A stretch of DNA of 45,366 nt from Planctomycetota bacterium (lineage in GTDB: Bacteria > Planctomycetota > UBA8108 > UBA1146). Positions 16,113 to 24,910 of this stretch are shown piece by piece. The stretch lies in contig JACETR010000015.1 in the NCBI GenBank assembly GCA_013911165.1, positions 1 to 45,366 on the forward strand. The letters run 5' to 3'. The notes beneath the pieces are model-generated. The model made no database searches. It worked only from the letters and a program-made list of their open reading frames with translations, and had not been told where the DNA came from. Position 1 is the first letter of the stretch. Every line of letters starts with the position of its first letter. The translations under genes and the position numbers were made by a program.

Positions 16113-16262
16113 ACTCTTCAAACGCCTCTGAATAAGAGATAGGCCGCACTCTGCACGAAATACACGGAAATAGTCGAGCTTGATACAAATGGCAGTTAAG
16201 TCACCAAAGTATCATTCACGCTTCCGCCCGCAACGGCCGTTTTCATTTGAAGGGGGATTTCT

Positions 16263-17462
16263 TTAGTGGGCTCTGATTGAATCCCAGACAGCTTCGATTC
16301 TCGTCAGTGCCTCATTCAGGATCTCCTGTGAAGTCGCAACGGACAGACGCAAGTGTCCCTGAGCACCTGGCCCGAACCACCTCGCAGCACCCGGCACGAC
16401 GCTGACCCGTGCTTCTTTCAAAATCATTTCCGCCAAAGTTTCCATCTCTGTATTCGGAAGTTGGATTTTGGGAAACAACAGGAAGGTTCCCTCTGGAACG
16501 GGGCACTGGATCCCTTCCAGAGCTGAGAGGCGCTGAGCGGTAGCGGGAATCACCTGTCGCAGATGGTCGACAAAGGCTCTGCGCCAAGCGCCCCCGTGTG
16601 TCAGGGCCGCCTCAGCAGCCACCTGGGAAAGGGCAGTGGCGCCACCACTGGTATCGAGGATCCCTGATGCTTCAGTGATTTTATTGAAGAGCTGATCATT
16701 GCAAGAGTGCAGGTATCCGACTCGCAACCCTGACAAGCCGTCACTTTTTGAGAAGCCTGAAATTGTCACCGTTCTCGCAGCAGTTTCTGCAGAAAGAGAA
16801 GCCAGTGAGGTCATGGGCACATCTCCAAGGATGATTTCGGACCAGACTTCATCACTGACCAGCACCAGATCGTGTTTTTCTGCGAGTTGGGCCATGGCAT
16901 GGAGTTCTTCAGTTCGCAGAACCCTGCCTGTGGGGTTGTGGGGATTACAAACCAGCAGGGCTTTTGTCTTGGCAGTGATCATCGATTCGAGCTGCTGAAT
17001 GTCGAAAGCCCCACCGATGGGTGAAACGGGACAGCGATGAACCTTTGCTCCGGCCAGCTCCGCACAGTGGGGAAGCAGAAAATCAACGGGGTCAAAGGTC
17101 AGGGCTTCGTCGCCAGGGTTAAAAATGGCGCGACAGGCAACTTTGAGCGCGGAAGCCGCTCCATCGATGACGAGAACTTTGTCCGCGCTGGCGGGTATCC
17201 CTTTGCGACACAAGTCTTCGGCGATGGCTTCCCGAAAACTTTCGAATCCCTGAGGAGGGCAGTAACCCAGATATCCCTGTTGGATGTGGCGTCCAACGGC
17301 ATCGGCAACCTCAGGGCAAATCGGATAATCCATTTCACCCGCAGTCAGAGGAATCACACCCTCTTCAACCGTGGCCCAGCGCAGATTGAAGGCCGTTCTT
17401 CTGAGCGCTTTTTCATCGATCCGGTCATGACTGAATAATTCAGAGGTATGGGTGATCTTCAT
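16263..17462 (-). CDS. PLP-dependent class I/II aminotransferase
   Basis: A 399-residue fold-type I PLP enzyme of the aspartate-aminotransferase superfamily. Visible landmarks are the N-terminal GYLGYCPPQGFESFREAIA block, CNPHNPTGRVL (the NPTG motif), the LVSDEVWSE Asp that contacts the pyridine nitrogen, and the Schiff-base Lys in GFSKSDGLSGLRVGY. The C-terminal GAQGHLRLSVA contains the Arg that binds the substrate carboxylate. Substrate specificity cannot be read, and a C-S lyase (PatB-like) activity is not excluded. The ATG at 17462 avoids overlap with the upstream gene; a TTG at 17498 inside that gene is less likely. It lies 26 bases after a flavin monooxygenase gene, so both are probably co-transcribed and may act on the same amino-acid-derived compound. 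Confidence 0.88.
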   Translation of the reverse strand: MKITHTSELFSHDRIDEKALRRTAFNLRWATVEEGVIPLTAGEMDYPICPEVADAVGRHIQQGYLGYCPPQGFESFREAIAEDLCRKGIPASADKVLVIDGAASALKVACRAIFNPGDEALTFDPVDFLLPHCAELAGAKVHRCPVSPIGGAFDIQQLESMITAKTKALLVCNPHNPTGRVLRTEELHAMAQLAEKHDLVLVSDEVWSEIILGDVPMTSLASLSAETAARTVTISGFSKSDGLSGLRVGYLHSCNDQLFNKITEASGILDTSGGATALSQVAAEAALTHGGAWRRAFVDHLRQVIPATAQRLSALEGIQCPVPEGTFLLFPKIQLPNTEMETLAEMILKEARVSVVPGAARWFGPGAQGHLRLSVATSQEILNEALTRIEAVWDSIRAH

Positions 17463-17488
17463 AGGCGGGGCTTCTTTCTGATCTTTAT

Positions 17489-18577
17489 TCAGGCACAAAC
17501 GGGGACACGGTCAATGAAGTGTGATTCAAGACCCAGGAACTGTCTCTGCAGGCCTCGACCCTCTTCGAGCCGTCTCTGAAGAACCGGAATCCGTTTGTTG
17601 GCAAAGCCCGTCAGGCACCGATCAAGACTGTCGACGGAGGTGGAGTCCCAGTCATTCAAGGCATCCCCGAGAATCAGGCCATCCTCGAGTGCGGACCCGA
17701 CCCCCTGACTGGTGAAGGTCAAAAGGGGATGAGCAGCGTCTCCCACCAGCAGTACATTCCCCTTGTGAAAACGGGAGGGAAGATCCATGTCAGTGGTTCT
17801 CCAAAGATGACATTGGCGCAGATCCCTGGATCCCACGACTTTTCTGACCAGAGATGGCCACCTCTGCAATTCTGTCTTCAGCCAATCGGATCTTGCTTCG
17901 GGATCCAGCAATGTTTGGGGCCAGCGACGGAGGTCCCACTGAAAGTACCAGATCACCTTCTGGTCTGCGGTTGGAACCAGCCCCATGGCGGCCCCCTCGC
18001 GACAATTCATGTACTTTTTGAAGGTGCCTTGCAACTCCGCGGGGATTTTTTCGAATTGAGTCATGCCGACGATCTCAACAGATTTGACTGAGCTCAAAGT
18101 CGATTCGGGGAAACAATCGTGGCGAATTTTCGACCGGACACCATCCGCACCTATGAAGAGATCCGCTTCGATGATTCTTCCATTCTTCAGGGCGGCAGCA
18201 CGGGTAGATCCATTTTTATCCACGATGAAGTGGTCAAACTCAGATCCGAAATGAATCGTTCCCGGTTGGAGCTGATTTCGCATCTGGCTGACCAGGCGTT
18301 GTCTCTCAATTCCCTGGCAACCCTGCAGGGGCTTTCGGGAATGGAAGTTGTGGTTCAGATCGTGGACGTGGTACTGACCGATTGAGTGGGTATGGCCAGC
18401 CATCGAAACATTCAATTCCTGAAGATTCTGGCAAGCGGTGGTGTCGAGGATCATTCCGAATCCGCCAGAAGCAGCGGACGATCTTCGCTCCAGTATTGAA
18501 ACGCGGTGTCCCCTTTTCTGCAAACTCAGGGCGCAGGCCATCCCGGCGATACTGCCTCCGATGATAAGGATCTTCAT
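17489..18577 (-). CDS. FAD-dependent monooxygenase (PHBH/UbiH type)
   Basis: A 362-residue flavoprotein monooxygenase expected to hydroxylate an aromatic or related compound using NAD(P)H and oxygen. All three family motifs are intact: GGSIAGMACALSLQKRGH for FAD ADP binding near residue 7, the DG motif FIGADGVRSKIRHD near 145, and VLLVGDAAHPLLTFTSQGVG with an intact GD near 285. Length fits single-component group A enzymes without the C-terminal extension. AGAGGTGA lies just ahead of the ATG. It starts a minus-strand group with the aminotransferase and the divergent paralogue at 15060-16112. Substrate unknown. Confidence 0.9.
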   Translation of the reverse strand: MKILIIGGSIAGMACALSLQKRGHRVSILERRSSAASGGFGMILDTTACQNLQELNVSMAGHTHSIGQYHVHDLNHNFHSRKPLQGCQGIERQRLVSQMRNQLQPGTIHFGSEFDHFIVDKNGSTRAAALKNGRIIEADLFIGADGVRSKIRHDCFPESTLSSVKSVEIVGMTQFEKIPAELQGTFKKYMNCREGAAMGLVPTADQKVIWYFQWDLRRWPQTLLDPEARSDWLKTELQRWPSLVRKVVGSRDLRQCHLWRTTDMDLPSRFHKGNVLLVGDAAHPLLTFTSQGVGSALEDGLILGDALNDWDSTSVDSLDRCLTGFANKRIPVLQRRLEEGRGLQRQFLGLESHFIDRVPVCA

Positions 18578-18805
18578 GATTCACCTCTCTCAGGGGTGCA
18601 AGGGAGGAAAACGAGATTCCCTTGTCCCGATATATCTGGAATCCGGATTTAGGGATGAAGGGGACCGAAAAACTCCAGATTGCCGAATAGGACGTGATTT
18701 TGGCGATGAACAGGAGTTTTTGAGTAGGGGATATACACGGGTTTCAGAGGCGTTTTCCCGTTGTCCGGGGATTGCCCAAAGATTTGAAATGACAGAGGAG
18801 TGGTG

Positions 18806-20776
18806 ATGAATGAAGCCGCAAATCAGAAAGCGGAATGGCCTTTTCCAGTTATGGAAGTTCTGAATGAAATCAATCTTACAGGCCATTACACAGATCTGTA
18901 TTCAGGTGCATATATCCTTTGCGCAACAATTTGCCTGATCATAGGCGGGCTGATTCTCAGCACTTCAGCTTCGAGAAAAAGTGGACACAGAAAACTGATC
19001 GCAAACCACTGGGGGTTTCTTGCCCTTTTCTATCTGGGTGCACTTGTGAGTTTGCAAAGTCGCGTTGGCGACGGGGTCATAGATCCCTATTGGACCCCGA
19101 TGGTTGCCTCATTCTTCTCCCAGGTCGGAATTTATTTGTCATCTTCTTTCTTGCTGATGGGCCTTTGGGAAATGTTTCACTCCGTCAGATTTTCAAAGAA
19201 GGTATATCAAAGCGTATTTTTTTCAGGTTTGGCCATCGCGTTTTTGTTGCAGGTCAGATGGGCAAACATGGATTATTCGGAATATGGTGCACAGCGCTTT
19301 TTGGAAAAAGTCCTTATGCCGATGCTATTGATGGGGAGTTCCTATATGGCAGCAGGTCTGCTGTTTTGCCCTTGTCTGAATAAAACGCTTTCGAAGTTCA
19401 GGGAGTTCAAATCCAGTTACTTTCTGAATATGCCTTTGCTCGCATTCGGCTTGATTAATTTTGCATGGTTCACACTGTATTTTTCTGGAAGCGATCTTTT
19501 TGAAATGCATGTAGTGAGAAATATGGGATTGGTTCTGTTTGGTATTCAGACCCTTGTCCTGCTGTGTATCGGATTGGGCCTCTTGAGAGTGGCCATGTTG
19601 ATAGAGCAAACACAGTTGAACAAGGTCAGCCGCCTGGTCAGGCAAAATCAGATTCACGGTGAACTGGGCCAACTTTCCGCAGGCATCGTTCACGATATCA
19701 ATAATTGCGTCTCTGTGATCAACATGTCCGCAGAGCTGGCCAAATCCCAAGTGCACAAAGGCTTTTCTGTTGAAGCGATCGAAAAGAAACTCGACGTGAT
19801 CATTGATCGAGCAAAAACCATTTCTCAAACTTCCGGTGAAATGCTCGATTCGATTCGAGCCCAAACGATTTCCGTAAACAAAAGATATCCAATTGCACCG
19901 GATGAATCCCTGTCGCTTCTTGAGCCGGCATTGCAGATGATCGTTCCCAACAATATTCATTTGGAGTTCGACCTCAAGATACCGGTAAACAAGAAAATCT
20001 GTTGTGCCATTAATGATTTCGAAATGATCATCCTGAATTTGGTGAAAAACTCGGTGGATGCCATTTCGGAAAAAGGTGGACTGGCCAATAAAGGGTGGAT
20101 CAGAGTTCAATCGGAGTGGGTCTCTGTCAACAACTCTCTGGCTGCCGGAATCACTGATGATCAGATTGAGTACATTCGAATTTCTATCGCTGACAATGGA
20201 TGCGGGATGTCTGAGGATGTTCTGCAGCAATCTACGGAAGTGGAGTTCAGTACAAAAGGTGATGATGGTTCAGGGTTTGGCTTGGCGAATGTACAGAACT
20301 TTGTCCATGAATTGAAAGGTCGTCTCTCTATCCAATCGGAAGAGGGCCAAGGGGCGACTGTAGAGTTACTGATTCCCGTGGATCTTCCATATGTCGTCGT
20401 GGCCACTGAAAGCAGTAATACAGTGGCCCGAACCGTGAACTCTGCAAGCTGGAATACGATCAACCTCTCCGACAGAGATTTTTCTGACGTGAGTATGTCT
20501 GGTCAGGGTGGAGTGGTTTTGGTGAGCGACGAATCTGAAGTTTCCCCACGTGATCTGCTGGGACAGTTGAACGGGGATTTAGAAATCAACCGCTGGAGCG
20601 TTCTCGAAGTAGTCAGTGATTCTGAGGTGGACCGTTCACGACTATGGCGGGATCGAGGGATCCCCTACGCCGGGATTCATGTGAGGCACTCCGCTTTGGA
20701 GCTGCATGCCGCCATCCGAAATCTGTTGAACATGGAATGGGAAGGCGAGGCGAGGTCGCCTGAAGTCCAGTCTTGA
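18806..20776 (+). CDS. Membrane-bound sensor histidine kinase with degenerate receiver-like C-terminus
   Basis: A 656-residue kinase. The N-terminal 265 residues hold about seven hydrophobic helices (near 33-53, 70-88, 98-120, 131-150, 168-190, 204-225, 235-262), an embedded sensor region. The phosphoacceptor box is LSAGIVHDINN with His296. The ATPase domain has the N box (NLVKNSVDAI), G1 (DNGCGM) and G2 (GSGFGLANV). About 110 residues beyond the kinase core (from VVVATESSN) recall a receiver domain: VVLVSDESEVSPRDLL sits where the Asp strand should be, and GIPYAGIHVRHSALELHAAIRNLL matches the last strand and helix, but no clear phospho-Asp is present. AGGAG at 18796-18800 fixes the ATG at 18806 over GTG codons at 18800 and 18803. 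No response regulator is adjacent. Confidence 0.88.
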   Translation: MNEAANQKAEWPFPVMEVLNEINLTGHYTDLYSGAYILCATICLIIGGLILSTSASRKSGHRKLIANHWGFLALFYLGALVSLQSRVGDGVIDPYWTPMVASFFSQVGIYLSSSFLLMGLWEMFHSVRFSKKVYQSVFFSGLAIAFLLQVRWANMDYSEYGAQRFLEKVLMPMLLMGSSYMAAGLLFCPCLNKTLSKFREFKSSYFLNMPLLAFGLINFAWFTLYFSGSDLFEMHVVRNMGLVLFGIQTLVLLCIGLGLLRVAMLIEQTQLNKVSRLVRQNQIHGELGQLSAGIVHDINNCVSVINMSAELAKSQVHKGFSVEAIEKKLDVIIDRAKTISQTSGEMLDSIRAQTISVNKRYPIAPDESLSLLEPALQMIVPNNIHLEFDLKIPVNKKICCAINDFEMIILNLVKNSVDAISEKGGLANKGWIRVQSEWVSVNNSLAAGITDDQIEYIRISIADNGCGMSEDVLQQSTEVEFSTKGDDGSGFGLANVQNFVHELKGRLSIQSEEGQGATVELLIPVDLPYVVVATESSNTVARTVNSASWNTINLSDRDFSDVSMSGQGGVVLVSDESEVSPRDLLGQLNGDLEINRWSVLEVVSDSEVDRSRLWRDRGIPYAGIHVRHSALELHAAIRNLLNMEWEGEARSPEVQS

Positions 20777-20797
20777 AGCAGGTCTGTCTGCGGTGAA

Positions 20798-21457
20798 TCA
20801 AAAAGCGATCGTTGTTGAGATGGTCGGATCTTCGCCACCCAGAAGGATGAAAGACAGATTGAGTTTGCCTCCATTCCAGGTCACCAGAGGGTGCAGGTTG
20901 TCGCCATCCCAAATCAGCGATCCATCGATAGTTTCGCTTAATGCGTATTGCAGGCTTCCAGGGATTTTCCAGCTTCCGTCATCCGGTGTGTAGGAGATGG
21001 AAACAGATCCGCTGGTACGCGAGTTCAGGAGTGAGGCGGCGGAGAGAAAAAATGCATTTCCATCCACTTCGCCTGAGGGCCACGCTGAACTGGTACCCAC
21101 AATAAAAGTGGGTAACCCATCTTTGGCTTCTCTGAGTCTATAGTTCACCAGTGGGAAATAATCATCGGAGTCTGCTCCGTACTCGAGACCGATTTGCAGA
21201 TCTGGAGAGATTCTGTGGGTCAGGCTGAACACGAGCTTTTCCCTGTTCGTCTCTTCGGCGAGGATATTCCTCATCGTGAAGTTCCAATTCCCGGATTGCA
21301 TATTGCCCGCACCCCAGACTGAGGCGCCTTCTCCAGGTCAGCCCACTCACATGGGAACGGAGGGTGCTCGGGTGATGACATCACTAGAGGTGCTGCACCC
21401 GGACAAGAAAGGGATCCAGAGCAACAGCAATAAGTGAATCACGGGCAATCGATTCAT
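20798..21457 (-). pseudogene. Lipoprotein/beta-strand protein gene interrupted by two in-frame TGA codons
   Basis: An AAGGAG site (21467-21472) precedes an ATG at 21457 that starts a normal lipoprotein signal peptide with lipobox LSGC (Cys21). After 36 codons the frame meets TGA at 21347-21349 and a second TGA at 21338-21340. The same frame then runs open to 20798, encoding about 180 residues with alternating strand-like pattern (LVFSLTHRISPDLQIGLEYG; ...LNLSFILLGG) ending in Phe, as in outer-membrane beta-barrels or YaiO-like proteins. Leader and body therefore share one frame but are separated by two stops. This may be a recent pseudogene, a pair of compensating frameshifts, or a sequencing error. 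The downstream part alone could start at an ATG at 21301 but would lack a signal peptide and a ribosome-binding site. Confidence 0.65.
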
Positions 21458-21466
21458 CTCTGTCGT

Positions 21467-21472
21467 CTCCTT
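21467..21472 (-). promoter_or_regulatory. Ribosome-binding site of the interrupted lipoprotein gene
   Basis: AAGGAG on the minus strand, 9 bases before the ATG at 21457. It supports that ATG as the original start, rather than the internal ATG at 21301. Confidence 0.6.
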
Positions 21473-21575
21473 GTAAGATGATTTATTTGGCTCATATTCA
21501 GTATACGATTTTACAAGATAATGGGTTCCTCAACTTCGGAAGTTTTGTTTCTGATTTTTCCGGAGCTCAAGTAGT

Positions 21576-21585
21576 TGGTTAACCA
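21576..21585. promoter_or_regulatory. Palindrome TGGTTAACCA ahead of the transporter operon, possible operator
   Basis: A perfect 10-bp palindrome 58 bases upstream of the dehydrogenase ATG at 21644, in the leader of the dehydrogenase/ABC transporter operon. Position and symmetry fit a repressor operator. No regulator gene is adjacent, so the cognate protein is unknown. Confidence 0.3.
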
Positions 21586-21643
21586 CTTTAAGGCTTTAAA
21601 CAATACATGAGCGAATTCGCTGACGTTGTTCGGAGGTGTGATA

Positions 21644-22405
21644 ATGGATAATCACTTTTCGTTAGAGGGTAAAACGTTTTTGGTCACGGGTTCAACGACC
21701 GGCTTGGGTCGTGCAATGGCAAACGCATTGGGGGCTGCTGGAGCACGCGTGGCGATGAACTATCAGAACAACACTGAAAGAGCTGAGTCCGCCTTTAATG
21801 ACTTCAAAGGGAATGGCTATGAAGGAGGCTTGTTCAGGGCAAGTGTCATCGATCCGGAAGACATCCATCGTCTTCGCAAGGAGATTGAATCAGAGTTGGG
21901 CCCGGTTGACGGATTTGTTGTCAATGCGACTCCAGCTCAACCGTTGAAACCGATTGAAGAGTACGACTGGGATTTTTATCAATCGATGATCGACTTCTTC
22001 ATCAAAAGTCCGTATCTCCTGACTCGTGAATTCCTTCCCCACATGCGCCAACAGAAGTGGGGTCGAATCATCAATATTGCCAGCGAAGTTTTTACTCGTG
22101 GAGTGGCGCCCTTCAGTGCTTATGTGGCTGCAAAAGGGGGACAGATCGGCTGGACTCGAAGTATGGCCAATGAGTTGGCTCCGGATGGCATCACCGTCAA
22201 CGCGATCTCCCCGGGTTGGATCCCTGTGGAAAGACATGTAGACGATCCGGAAGAGGACAAACAGGCTTATCTGGATATCATTCCCATGCAAAGGTGGGGT
22301 GTCCCCAAGGACATGGCAGGGGCCACAATCTTCCTTGCCAGTGATGCTTCCAGTTTTGTGACGGGACAAAATATTCACGTCAATGGTGGAACGATTCTAC
22401 CCTAG
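21644..22405 (+). CDS. Short-chain dehydrogenase/reductase, first gene of a sugar-transport operon
   Basis: A 253-residue classical SDR of the FabG type, using NAD(P)H. It has the cofactor motif TGSTTGLG near residue 15, a diverged NNAG (VVNATP), the active-site Ser in INIASE, the YVAAK catalytic Tyr-Lys pair, and the usual ISPGWIPV and FVTGQNIHVNGG C-terminal blocks. GGAGGT at 21632-21637 decides the ATG at 21644; an upstream in-frame TTG at 21626 lies before it. It is followed by a ribose-type ABC importer with a shared CGGAGGTG site, so the enzyme most likely oxidises the imported sugar or polyol. Confidence 0.9.
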   Translation: MDNHFSLEGKTFLVTGSTTGLGRAMANALGAAGARVAMNYQNNTERAESAFNDFKGNGYEGGLFRASVIDPEDIHRLRKEIESELGPVDGFVVNATPAQPLKPIEEYDWDFYQSMIDFFIKSPYLLTREFLPHMRQQKWGRIINIASEVFTRGVAPFSAYVAAKGGQIGWTRSMANELAPDGITVNAISPGWIPVERHVDDPEEDKQAYLDIIPMQRWGVPKDMAGATIFLASDASSFVTGQNIHVNGGTILP

Positions 22406-22424
22406 TGCTCCGGAGGTGATTTTG

Positions 22425-23414
22425 ATGCGTTACGTAATGTTATTGCTGTTGCTGGTGGGCTGTGGGGGTCCAGGGCAATCCACGACTTCGGCAGAGCCGA
22501 AAGTGGCTTTTGTCACCAACGGGGTGGCAGACTTCTGGATCCTTGCAGGCAAGGGTGTCGAGGATGCCAGTGCGGACCTGAAGATCGAAGCCAGTTTTCA
22601 TATGCCGCCGGATGGACTTTCCGATCAGAAACGAATCATTGAGGACCTGTTGGTCAAGGGAGTGCAGGGCATCGCTGTCAGTCCCATTGACCCGGCCAAT
22701 CAGACTCCTTTTCTGAATGAGGTCGCGTCCCGTACCAAATTGATTACTCACGATTCGGATGCTCCTGACTCGCAGCGTCTCTGTTTTGTGGGGGTCGACA
22801 ATTATGAGGCGGGCTGGATGTGTGGAGAAGTGGTCAAGGAGGCGATTCCTTCAGGTGGTCGAATCGCTGTTTTTGTTGGTCGGCTGGAGCAGGAAAATGC
22901 CCGTCTGAGAAGACAGGGAATGATCGATTATCTGCTGGGGAGAGAAGCGGACCCAACCCGTTACGACGAGCCTGGAGAGAAGATCTCTGGTAACGGATAT
23001 GAGATCGTGGCGACCCTGACCGATCAATTCGACATGGCCAAAGGAAAGGCCAATGTGGAAGACACTCTGTCTGCATACGGTGATCTGGATTGCATGGTCG
23101 GTCTCTTTGCCTATAACACGCCGCTGATCCTCGAGGCCCTTGGGCAGTCCGGGAAACTGGGCAAGATCAAAGTCGTCGGATTCGATGAGGACGAGAGAAC
23201 TCTCGATGGGATACGTGCCGGAACGGTCCACGCCACAGTCGTTCAGGACCCTTATGAATACGGAGCTCTTTCCATCGCCGTTCTCAAATCACTGTTGTCG
23301 GGAGATAACACCGTGATTCCCCCGGGAGGACATTTGAAAGTCCCTGCCAAGGTGATCGGCAAAGATCAGGTCGATGAATTCCAGAAAGACATGCTCAAGA
23401 AATTGGGCAAGTGA
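22425..23414 (+). CDS. Sugar ABC transporter substrate-binding lipoprotein (RbsB-like)
   Basis: A 329-residue periplasmic-binding-protein-I type protein. The short lipoprotein signal has lipobox LVGC (Cys13). The fold is recognised from KVAFVTNGVADFWILAGKG, GIAVSPIDPANQTP, LITHDSDAPDS and CMVGLFAYNTP, typical of ribose/xylose/inositol binding proteins. GGAGGT at 22412-22417 sets the ATG at 22425, 20 bases after the dehydrogenase stop; the in-frame ATG at 22383 lies inside that gene and is rejected. Its TGA overlaps the GTG of the ATPase gene. The exact ligand cannot be told. Confidence 0.92.
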   Translation: MRYVMLLLLLVGCGGPGQSTTSAEPKVAFVTNGVADFWILAGKGVEDASADLKIEASFHMPPDGLSDQKRIIEDLLVKGVQGIAVSPIDPANQTPFLNEVASRTKLITHDSDAPDSQRLCFVGVDNYEAGWMCGEVVKEAIPSGGRIAVFVGRLEQENARLRRQGMIDYLLGREADPTRYDEPGEKISGNGYEIVATLTDQFDMAKGKANVEDTLSAYGDLDCMVGLFAYNTPLILEALGQSGKLGKIKVVGFDEDERTLDGIRAGTVHATVVQDPYEYGALSIAVLKSLLSGDNTVIPPGGHLKVPAKVIGKDQVDEFQKDMLKKLGK

Positions 23415-24910
23415 CAGCGTCGTCCTCGATTCTCGAAGCCCGCAGCGTCAGCAAGGCCTTCGGTGGCGTCCAGGCTTTGAAGGCTGTCTCCCTCTCTCTG
23501 GGTGCGGGTGAAATTGTTGCTGTCATCGGTGAAAACGGAGCCGGCAAGAGCACTCTGCTGAAGATCCTCTGCGGTGTTTATGAAGCGGATAGTGGGGAAG
23601 TTTTCTGTGAAGGGAGCCCCCGCAGATTTCTCGGTATTCACGATGCCATGCAACAGGGAATCGCCCGGATACCCCAGGAACTCGAACTGTGTGAATCGCT
23701 GACGGTGGCGGAAAACCTGCTGTTGGGGCGTGAGCCGATTCGAGGCTGGGGCGTGATCGACGAAGAGCCCGCACGGCAGATGGCCCGGCGTGCCCTCGAT
23801 CGGCTGGGATTGGATTTTTCCCTCGACCAGCCAGTTTCAGGTCTGGGACATGGGCAACGGCAACTGCTTTCCATCGTTCGTTCTCTCGATGCAGAAGCTC
23901 AGGTTCTTCTTCTCGATGAACCGACCGCGACCCTCTCCCCTGCGGAAACCGATGTTTTGCTGCAAACCCTTCGGGATCTTCGCAAGAGTGGCAGATCTCT
24001 CATTCTGATTACCCATCGGCTGGCGGAAGTGGAGGCGGTGGCGGATCGCGTCATCGTTCTTCGGGATGGTAGTCACGTGGGAACTCTGGCGGGAAAAGAG
24101 ATCACGAGGTCGGCAATGGTTCAGGGGATGGTGGGTCGTGATCTGGAGCCCGTGATTCATCCTGAGCCGGTGTTTGGCGGGGCCGCTCTGACTCTCGAAA
24201 AGGTGACTACTGCCGAGCACCCCGATCCGATCAGTCTGCAGGTGAATCAGGGCGAGTGTGTGGCTCTGGCCGGACTGGTGGGTTCAGGTCGCAGCGAACT
24301 GCTGGAAGCGGTCTTTGGATTGCGGCCCCGGCAGGGTCTGGTCCATGTGGGAGATCGGCTGTTGTCACCCCAAAGTCCGGTTGAATCGGTCGAAGCGGGT
24401 CTGTGCCTGATTCCTGAAGAGCGAGCAGAGCAGGGGTTGTCGCTGGATCAGAGCGTTGCAGAAAATGCGGCTCTTCCAGGCCTGTATCGTCATGCGGGTT
24501 TTGCGGGGGTCCTGAAAGATGGAATCACCCAGGAGGTTGCAACCCGGGTGGTGGATCATCTGAATGTTCAGCCACCTTTGTTGGATGCTCCGATCCGCGA
24601 GCTTTCCGGCGGCAATCAGCAAAAGGTAGTCATCGGCAAATGGCTCGACCTTGACCCTTCCGTACTGATTCTCGACGAGCCGACCCGGGGTGTGGATGTG
24701 GGCGCAAGGGAAGAGATTCACCAGCGTCTGCGAAAGTGCACCGCCGAAGGAAAAGCGATCCTGTTTGCCTCCAGCGAGTTGGAGGAGATCTTTGCCATTT
24801 CCGATCGCATCGTGGTCATGGCAGAAGGCCGGGTGATGGGATCCTGTCCGACGAAAGAGGCGACTGAGGAGTGGGTCATGGAGCTGGCAACGAAAGCGGG
24901 TCTCACATGA
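23411..24910 (+). CDS. Sugar ABC transporter ATPase with two nucleotide-binding domains (RbsA/MglA-like)
   Basis: A 499-residue tandem ATPase for a CUT2-class sugar importer. The first domain has Walker A GENGAGKST near residue 38, Walker B VLLLDEPTATL near 161 and a relaxed signature (GLGHGQRQL). The second has the degenerate Walker A GLVGSGRSE usual in this family, signature LSGGNQQKV and Walker B LILDEPTRGVDVG. Translation starts at GTG overlapping the binding-protein stop (GTGA), so it depends on coupling; there is no good independent ribosome-binding site. The stop overlaps the permease ATG. Confidence 0.95.
   Translation: MTASSSILEARSVSKAFGGVQALKAVSLSLGAGEIVAVIGENGAGKSTLLKILCGVYEADSGEVFCEGSPRRFLGIHDAMQQGIARIPQELELCESLTVAENLLLGREPIRGWGVIDEEPARQMARRALDRLGLDFSLDQPVSGLGHGQRQLLSIVRSLDAEAQVLLLDEPTATLSPAETDVLLQTLRDLRKSGRSLILITHRLAEVEAVADRVIVLRDGSHVGTLAGKEITRSAMVQGMVGRDLEPVIHPEPVFGGAALTLEKVTTAEHPDPISLQVNQGECVALAGLVGSGRSELLEAVFGLRPRQGLVHVGDRLLSPQSPVESVEAGLCLIPEERAEQGLSLDQSVAENAALPGLYRHAGFAGVLKDGITQEVATRVVDHLNVQPPLLDAPIRELSGGNQQKVVIGKWLDLDPSVLILDEPTRGVDVGAREEIHQRLRKCTAEGKAILFASSELEEIFAISDRIVVMAEGRVMGSCPTKEATEEWVMELATKAGLT

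Noticed and set aside
21338..21349. TGA codons as selenocysteine sites
   Set aside because: Two TGAs within four codons in a linker region with no selenoprotein family resemblance and no hairpin seen just downstream of either codon.
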